A stretch of DNA of 64,000 nucleotides from Typhlomys cinereus (Eukaryota; Chordata; Mammalia; Rodentia; Platacanthomyidae): positions 1,975,277 through 2,039,276 of the forward strand of contig JALPQD010000242.1 in the NCBI GenBank assembly GCA_023101885.1. The letters are read 5' to 3'. Both the position numbers and the translations under genes were made by a program. Below, one piece after another: positions 58,541 through 64,000 of the stretch. The notes under the pieces were generated by a model. That model had not been told where the DNA came from and made no database searches. It was given only the letters and a program-made list of their open reading frames with translations. Position 1 is the stretch's first letter. Each line of letters opens with the position of its first letter.

Positions 58541-58984
58541 GACCTTCACACTACTAGACAACGTCCTCTCCCCAGCCCTAGATATTAGAAGTAATGCTTG
58601 GTGCAGCCTGGTAATTCAAACTTTGAATATTATCCTGGACTCATGTCTTGAGATGATTCTCAATCTTGAACAATGCATATTAGTAGATATCCAATAAACT
58701 CTGGCTAAACACATTGGTTTTTAGCTTGGAAATAGTCCACTGGGAAATAAGACAGGAAGCATTCTTTAATTCTTATTCATATATAGAAAAGATTTTTCTT
58801 TTACACAGGATCTTCCTTCTTTTCTCTGAGTTGATAATTTAGAGCCAGTTTGTTAAATTTAGAGGCTTGCTAAAGAAATGTTTATTTACCAAGGATTGCT
58901 ACATGTTTGTACTGAGTGAAAAAGCATGATGGCACTAAAAACCAGACTTTATTTGTAAATTTTCATCATTTCCAGCATTGTTTT
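58541..58984. other. Gene-free stretch
   Basis: Nothing clearly recognised; 58520-58575 may be an antisense ID/B4 scrap. Confidence 0.4.
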
Positions 58985-59312
58985 CATGTGTATGTATACA
59001 TAGGGTGCATGCGTGTGAGTTATTAGTATACAGGCTAGAGAGTGATATTGAGACTCATCATCTGCTTTTTCCTTTGTTTTGCGTCTGAGCCTCTAATTAA
59101 ATCCAGAATGCGTCATTAGGACTGGTCTCACCACCTCAGTCTGGAGAGTCTGAATCTCCTTCTGGATCTGGAATTTTAGGTGTACCACTCTGCTTCCCCT
59201 TCCCCTTCCCCTCAATCCCCTCCCAGCATTTTGTTCCATGGCATCTCTGTTCTAAATTGCATTCTTTTGGTTCATGGCACTTTCACTGCTGAGCCATCTC
59301 TCTGGCTCATTT
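58985..59312 (-). repeat. B3-like SINE, antisense
   Basis: Ends GCTGAGCCATCTCTCTGGCTC, the reverse of a B2/B3 promoter start, with a body in reverse order. Confidence 0.65.
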
Positions 59313-59443
59313 GCACTATTTCTTATAAAGTTGAACCCCTTAGCAAACGTAGCTGATTTGTAGCTAAGTGCTTTTCTTTAAAAGTGAACCCTAGGGAAAT
59401 GGAAAGAATCTCATTCTTAGGACGTTTGTTTGCGGTTTTTATA

Positions 59444-59569
59444 ACAATAAATCTGGTTTCATATTGGCAGTGTGGACACCTTTGAACAGGTTCTGGACAT
59501 ATTGCACCAAGAATTGGGCATAGAAAAGGAAAAATGTGTGCCTGTCGTCTACATCAATGAAAATGATGG
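59444..59569 (+). pseudogene. AFG3L2: AFG3L2-like exon (mitochondrial m-AAA protease subunit)
   Basis: AFG3L2 is an inner-membrane AAA metalloprotease subunit that degrades and processes mitochondrial proteins. From TGG at 59454 there are 39 open codons with '[11 protein letters not shown]', 'QELGIE' and 'VPVVYI', the intermembrane-space domain just before the second membrane segment. A good splice donor, GG|GTAAGG, follows at 59569/59570. The upstream edge is uncertain: no clean acceptor AG is seen. This block alone is undamaged, but the next exon is not. AFG3L1 is the main alternative; the residues favour AFG3L2. Confidence 0.8.
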
Positions 59570-61266
59570 GTAAGGAGTCAGTTTAAATACATGTTTGGAA
59601 CTGGACATATCTGCAAATAATCCAACATTTGAGAGAATGAATGAAGAGGATAACCAAGGGTAGTCTGTACTACATAGCAAAACCCTGTCTAAAATACTGG
59701 GAAAGTAAGTAAGAGATCAATTTGAATACTGGTAGAGATATAAATTGGTCTCCAAGAAGTCTTACCTAATTTGGCCAGATTTTTAAAAGAACAGGTAATT
59801 TCATCTTTGTATGTGGCTGCTTCTATATGTTTACATTTACTTTGATTAGCAGTCTTTGGGGTGTTAATGTACCTGTACTATTCTTGTAGCATTACAGCAT
59901 TAAGAGCCCACGAAAGAGTAGCAATCCCACCTTTAACTTTCATGTGTTTTAATATTACACAGTCCCCCAACTATGGAAAAATTCTTTATCCTTAGCACTT
60001 TTCTAGGAGTTATCTTCAGTAACCTCACTTAATATCAGGGTGGATGTTCTTGATTTCTGAAGATTTTTGGGTCAGGTGTACAAATCTTTGTTTGCTCCTG
60101 TTCTAGTATTGATGAGACCTCAGGTTTCAGCCATTGACAATTACCTCACTTCCACTGAATGCAAAATGAATGTTCTGCTATAGAGTCATTGATTCTGCAG
60201 CAAGGCTAGGGTTAAATTAATTTTTTCACAATCTGTCCTCAAATGACCAGCATAGATGTTATGATGATTTCATGCAGGATACATGCTCTTCTTTGAAGCT
60301 CTGAGACCATCACTTAGTTTTGTTCACAGCTAGTATTATACATCTTATATAGACTACAATGTGTACCTTGTATTTACTGGTTGAGCACATCTCATCTGTA
60401 GTCAAAATTTAAATTGCTCAAAAATTCATAACTTTTGGAATATGATGTTGAACTCTCCAAAGCTTCAGATTTTCAAGTATTTCAGATTTTGTAATTTTTG
60501 TTTGGAATGTTGATAATCTGTAGAAATATCTTTAGCTCCACAGTGACACCCGGTACCTTCTGATACACACACACACATACACACACACACAAATGTTAAA
60601 AAGTTATATTGCATAGTTCTATAATCTTATTTGTCACTTTGTCCCCAAATAAAAGGCTTTGTAAAAAGAATTTTTTGCTGCTTTTTCTAACAACACTTAA
60701 ATATCTCTAATAGGCAAAAACCTAGCAAATCCATAACCATCATTACGTAAATAAAAGTAGTAGGCAAACTGAAGCTAGAGTTGATTCACAGTCATCCATG
60801 CATGGACCATGTTAGAGGGTTTCTGCTGGAAGAGAGCCTTGGTTGGAGTCCATTGAAAAAGAGCTGGCATGTGCAACTTCAGGACAGAGAGATCGTAAGC
60901 AGTGTGAGTTACTTTACATTAGCTTGACAAGGATGTCATATTTGGAAAACATTTCCTTAGGTTAAAGTTTCCCAATAAGAGAACTGGAATTTCTGCTTAG
61001 ACTAGCAGCAAGATAGTGAGTTAATGTGAAAGAAATGAAACCCAGATGTAGTGCCAGTGCATAGCACCTCACCATGCATATTGAATGAGGAAGAGGATAT
61101 CAAGGAGAGTGTACATGTTAAGAACAGGCTTCTCTCCTTATGTGGCTTTACTTTAGAGATAATAATATTCCAAGATTTTAAATGTTTCCCTTGTATCTGA
61201 AGCAGTTAGAAAATAAGAAATGTGCCAGCAATCATTGTTAAAGGCTGTAATGATGTGTATCATTCC
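59570..61266 (+). other. Intron-like sequence between the AFG3L2-like exons
   Basis: 1.7 kb without coding similarity. Contains a B1-like scrap (59640-59695), a possible ancient repeat with AAATTGCTCAAAAATTC (60370-60510) and a short (CA)n near 60570-60590. Its presence shows the copy was not made from spliced mRNA. Confidence 0.65.
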
Positions 61267-61530
61267 TCTACTGCCTTTCTCTGAGCATGTTGCCCACGGT
61301 GCTCTAATCACTTTTCTACTCTACACCATAAGAAGAGGGCCTGCTGGCATCAGGCGAACTGGCCGGGGGTTGGGTGGACTCTTCAGTGTTGGGGAAACCA
61401 CACCAAGGTCTTGAAGGATGAGATAGACATGAAGTTCCAAGATGTGGCTGGCCGTGAGGAGGCCAAGCTGGAAATAATGGAATTTGTTCATTTCTTGAAA
61501 AATCCAAGACCTAGCAGCAAAAATCCCTAA
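61267..61530 (+). pseudogene. AFG3L2: AFG3L2-like next exon, frameshifted
   Basis: Encodes, in changing frames, the second membrane segment ('[12 protein letters not shown]'), '[10 protein letters not shown]', the linker 'KVLKDEID' and the start of the AAA domain ('DVAG', '[17 protein letters not shown]'). Three lesions are visible relative to the family: a base missing near 61305, a base missing near 61401, and about eight bases missing near 61507. The acceptor AG is absent before 61267, and AATGCT replaces the expected donor. The following exon with the Walker A motif is not found in 61531-64000. This is an unprocessed pseudogene fragment. Confidence 0.85.
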
Positions 61531-62012
61531 TGCTTTCAGGTGATAAACTCAAACTGCCTGAGGTATTTCTTGGTTTTGGGAGCTGTCAACTTTATTACCT
61601 GATTACTTACAAAGTAGCTGTTTCTGTCTTTCCTCTTAATGAGGTTTCTCCCTAATTCCGTCTTTGTTGTCTGTTTTCTACATCTTCTTGATGAATTCTG
61701 TTTACCTTCAAAGGTTTCCTTTTTTTGTTCCTCATTGAAGGAACAACCTCCTGTATAATTTAGACAGTCCCTCCTTTAGTAACATTAACTCCTCACAGCA
61801 TGTCATACTGTGGTGATTTGGAGTCCTTCCACAGAGCAATGAATAAAATAACACATTAATAAGGTTTACTTTAAGGAAGTGCTTTGCAAAGGGAACCATT
61901 TCCTTGATTTCCATGTCTTGTTCATAGGATGAAAAAATGATGTTCATATTTGCTGTTATTTAATGTCTATTCAAATCAAAAAAGAAAACAAGCAAGTTTG
62001 AAAACAATCACA
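61531..62012. other. Gene-free stretch
   Basis: AT-rich. No further AFG3L2-like exon seen. Confidence 0.5.
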
Positions 62013-62345
62013 TGGGCTGGAGAGATGACTCAGGTTTAAGACGCTGCCTTGAAAGCAGAAGGTCTTGAGTTAGATTCCAGGTCCCACAAAAAATGCCTGG
62101 TAGAAAGGGGTAGGGGCCTGTATTTCTAGCACTGGTGGCTGGAACCTCGGAAATCCCATAGCAAAGCACAAAGGAGGTAGAAGCAATCCAGGATGATACC
62201 TGAATTAATCCTGGGGTACTCTATAGGGACACACAGTTTCTTCTCTCTCTCTCTCTCTCTTTCTCTCTCTTTCTCTTTCTGTCTCTTATTCTCTCTCACA
62301 CACACTATACACACATACACACACACGCACACTAAAATAAAATGT
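62013..62345 (+). repeat. tRNA-derived SINE, sense, older subfamily
   Basis: GGGCTGGAGAGATGACTCAG start, GTCTTGAGTTAGATTCCAGG as B-box region, body with GGAGGTAGAAGCAATCCAGG as at 22613, then (CT)n, (CA)n and A-rich tail. Confidence 0.75.
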
Positions 62346-62456
62346 TAAAAAAATAGTAATCCTATTACAGAGTTTTGAAAATCATGTTTTGACTATATTA
62401 CCCACCTTCCCACATGCAATGTTTGGAAACATGGTGTTGTGTGCATTTAGAAGACA

Positions 62457-62644
62457 GAGAGATGTGCAGCTCTCAGCTTCCAAGATGTCTGCAGTAACTT
62501 ACACTCTGTCAGCTTTGGCCAGCCAGCTATGCTGCCTCTGCTTTGAGAGTGTGAATCTTCCTTCTGGAATCCTAAGCTGAATAAACCTCCCTTTCTCTCT
62601 TAAGTTGATTGACTTTGGCAGTAATAGTAAAGAGTAACTGTTAT
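62457..62644 (+). repeat. MaLR LTR, 3' part
   Basis: Matches 25598-25733 closely (GCAGCTCTCAGCTTCCA, GCTTTGGCCAGCCAGC, AAGCTGAATAAA) and continues to the LTR end. The 5' half is missing. Confidence 0.75.
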
Positions 62645-64000
62645 AGAAATTGGTACCGGGTAGTGGGGTATTGCTGTGTTATTAAGAATAGCTGGTACCA
62701 CAACATGAAGTTGTTTGTGAAGTTGAGAGACATTGGTACCAATCAGTATGGCCAATGCTGTGATGTGGGTAGTGTGCCTTTGGAACTGTTTGTTGGGAGA
62801 AATATGGAGAACTTTGGGACTTTGTGCTGGGAAAGTCTGCATCTTGGCGAAGGGACTAAATGGGCCTTTATCATGAGAGCTCAGAGGAGAGCAATGCTGT
62901 GAGAGATGCAGGCAGTGGAAGCCCAGCTTGTGATGGTCCAGAGGGGACCAGAGACTGTGTTTCAATTGAATGAGTGACACATGGAGCCAGGTGTTGGTGG
63001 AGAGTTTAGTGAAGTTTTGCCCTCATCCTGCAAGCTTGCCTGAAGTTAAGCTGGAGTGCTTGGCAGAGGAAATTTCAAAGCAATGTAGTCTTGACAATGT
63101 GATATGGCTACTTCAGAGTTTATGAAAAAGATCAAAGAATCAGGCAGGAAAAAACAAAAACTGTAAAATCTGATGTTGAAAAATACAAAGCCAAACTTAA
63201 AGAGATGAACCAGGAAGAAGAAGGGAACAAAATGGCTGTTAAAGAGCTTAGCCCCATTCATAAATCAAAGTCTGCTCTCAATTTGGATAATAGGAGAGGC
63301 CCTAGCTTGAGGGCTAGAGACTCAGAGAAGGCTCCCAGCCATAAGAATGCAAATCCTTTTAGAAAAAATGAGCTAAACAGTGGAGTTCCAAAGCAAGGAT
63401 CCACTTCTATAAAACACCTGTCCAGGTGTAAAAGAAGTGGAATCAACTGTGATTCAAGGGGGCAGGCTTGGCAAAGTTGTCTACCTGGTTCTGGTTTTCG
63501 AGGCATCAAGGATGCAAGAAGGAGAAGATGGTGGAGTCCTCCTCTAAGATTTCAAAAAATGATGGAAGTCAGTCAGCAAGTGGCAGAAAGTCTGCAGTTT
63601 AGAGGCCCAAGAAGGGCAGTTTGTGCTGTGGAGTTAAAGCCTGGTTTGCCATTGAGAAGATGTTAGAGATTCCAGAGACAATGTGGGACACCTGCCAAGG
63701 AGATCTGTACACCCTGGGAGGAGTCAGCTCAGAAGAGCAATGTATTCTATGGGCAGGTGCATTGGAGGGGTGGAACCACAGCCCTTTGGAACTGAGATGA
63801 TTTCAACAAGAGGCTCACTTGTTAGACTTGGAGCTACAAGATTTGGGGTTTGTCCTGCTGGTTTTCAGTCTTGTTATGGACCTATCTTTCCTGGATATGC
63901 TCCCATTCCTTCCTTTGCCATTGTACGTTGGAAATATGTAACTTGTATTTTGATTTTATAGGAGGCTTTGGAGTTTGGACTGTGTTGGGACTACTAACAT
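62645..64000 (+). mobile_element. ERVL-MaLR internal region, running off the window
   Basis: Begins GAAATTGGTACCGGGTAGTG, the primer-site region typical of rodent MaLR elements, and continues 1.35 kb without a recognisable retroviral protein. The 153-codon frame at 63205-63666 is basic and domain-free. The window end (GTAACTTGTATTTTGATTTT) resembles the approach to a 3' LTR, which should lie just outside. Confidence 0.7.

Noticed and set aside
62600..62980. 126-codon minus-strand frame
   Set aside because: Antisense to MaLR internal sequence.
63205..63666. 153-codon frame near the right end
   Set aside because: Lies in MaLR internal sequence, basic and low-complexity, with no retroviral or cellular domain.

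Overview
The window is mammalian, almost certainly rodent, nuclear DNA with no intact cellular protein-coding gene. The evidence is the dispersed-repeat content: LINE-1 with rodent-style 5' and 3' ends, B1/ID/B4- and B2/B3-like SINEs, ERVL-MaLR-type LTRs, and long (TG)n/(CA)n microsatellites. A tRNA-derived SINE that I cannot match to a standard mouse or rat family is recent here, so a myomorph rodent outside the mouse/rat lineage (for example a dipodoid) is my best guess. That placement is inference.

Layout. 1-7110: an old antisense L1 split by a 5.75-kb class I (gammaretrovirus-like) provirus at 840-6586, with two LTRs, a 5-bp target duplication, a tRNA-Gly-type primer site, and gag and env remnants but no pol that I can see. 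7110-14554: MaLR-type LTRs and SINEs in otherwise featureless DNA. 14555-17660: an antisense L1 holding a second L1 with a 5' inversion. 17660-27000: mostly unique gene-free DNA with microsatellites and a minisatellite. 27452-38150: a stack of L1s. An outer L1 holds a solo LTR, a short L1 3' end and a near full-length L1; that last element holds a 5'-truncated L1 and a tiny A-only insertion. 38380-45540: solo LTRs, another 5'-inverted L1, SINE insertions and microsatellites. 46890-49084: a small antisense LTR element followed by a 154-bp tandem duplication across its LTR edge. 50150-58540: old L1 debris, SINEs and L1 3' ends. 59444-61530: two exon-like blocks of an AFG3L2-type mitochondrial m-AAA protease gene, separated by intron-like sequence and broken by frameshifts; this is an unprocessed pseudogene fragment. 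62013-64000: a SINE and an MaLR-type LTR with internal sequence running off the window.

No genes work together here. The biology is retrotransposition, and many events can be read exactly from their target-site duplications. I found no new molecular system. The best second-look items are the nested L1 stack, the A-only insertion, the two inverted L1s, the recent SINE family, the AFG3L2-like fragment, and the duplication across an LTR edge.
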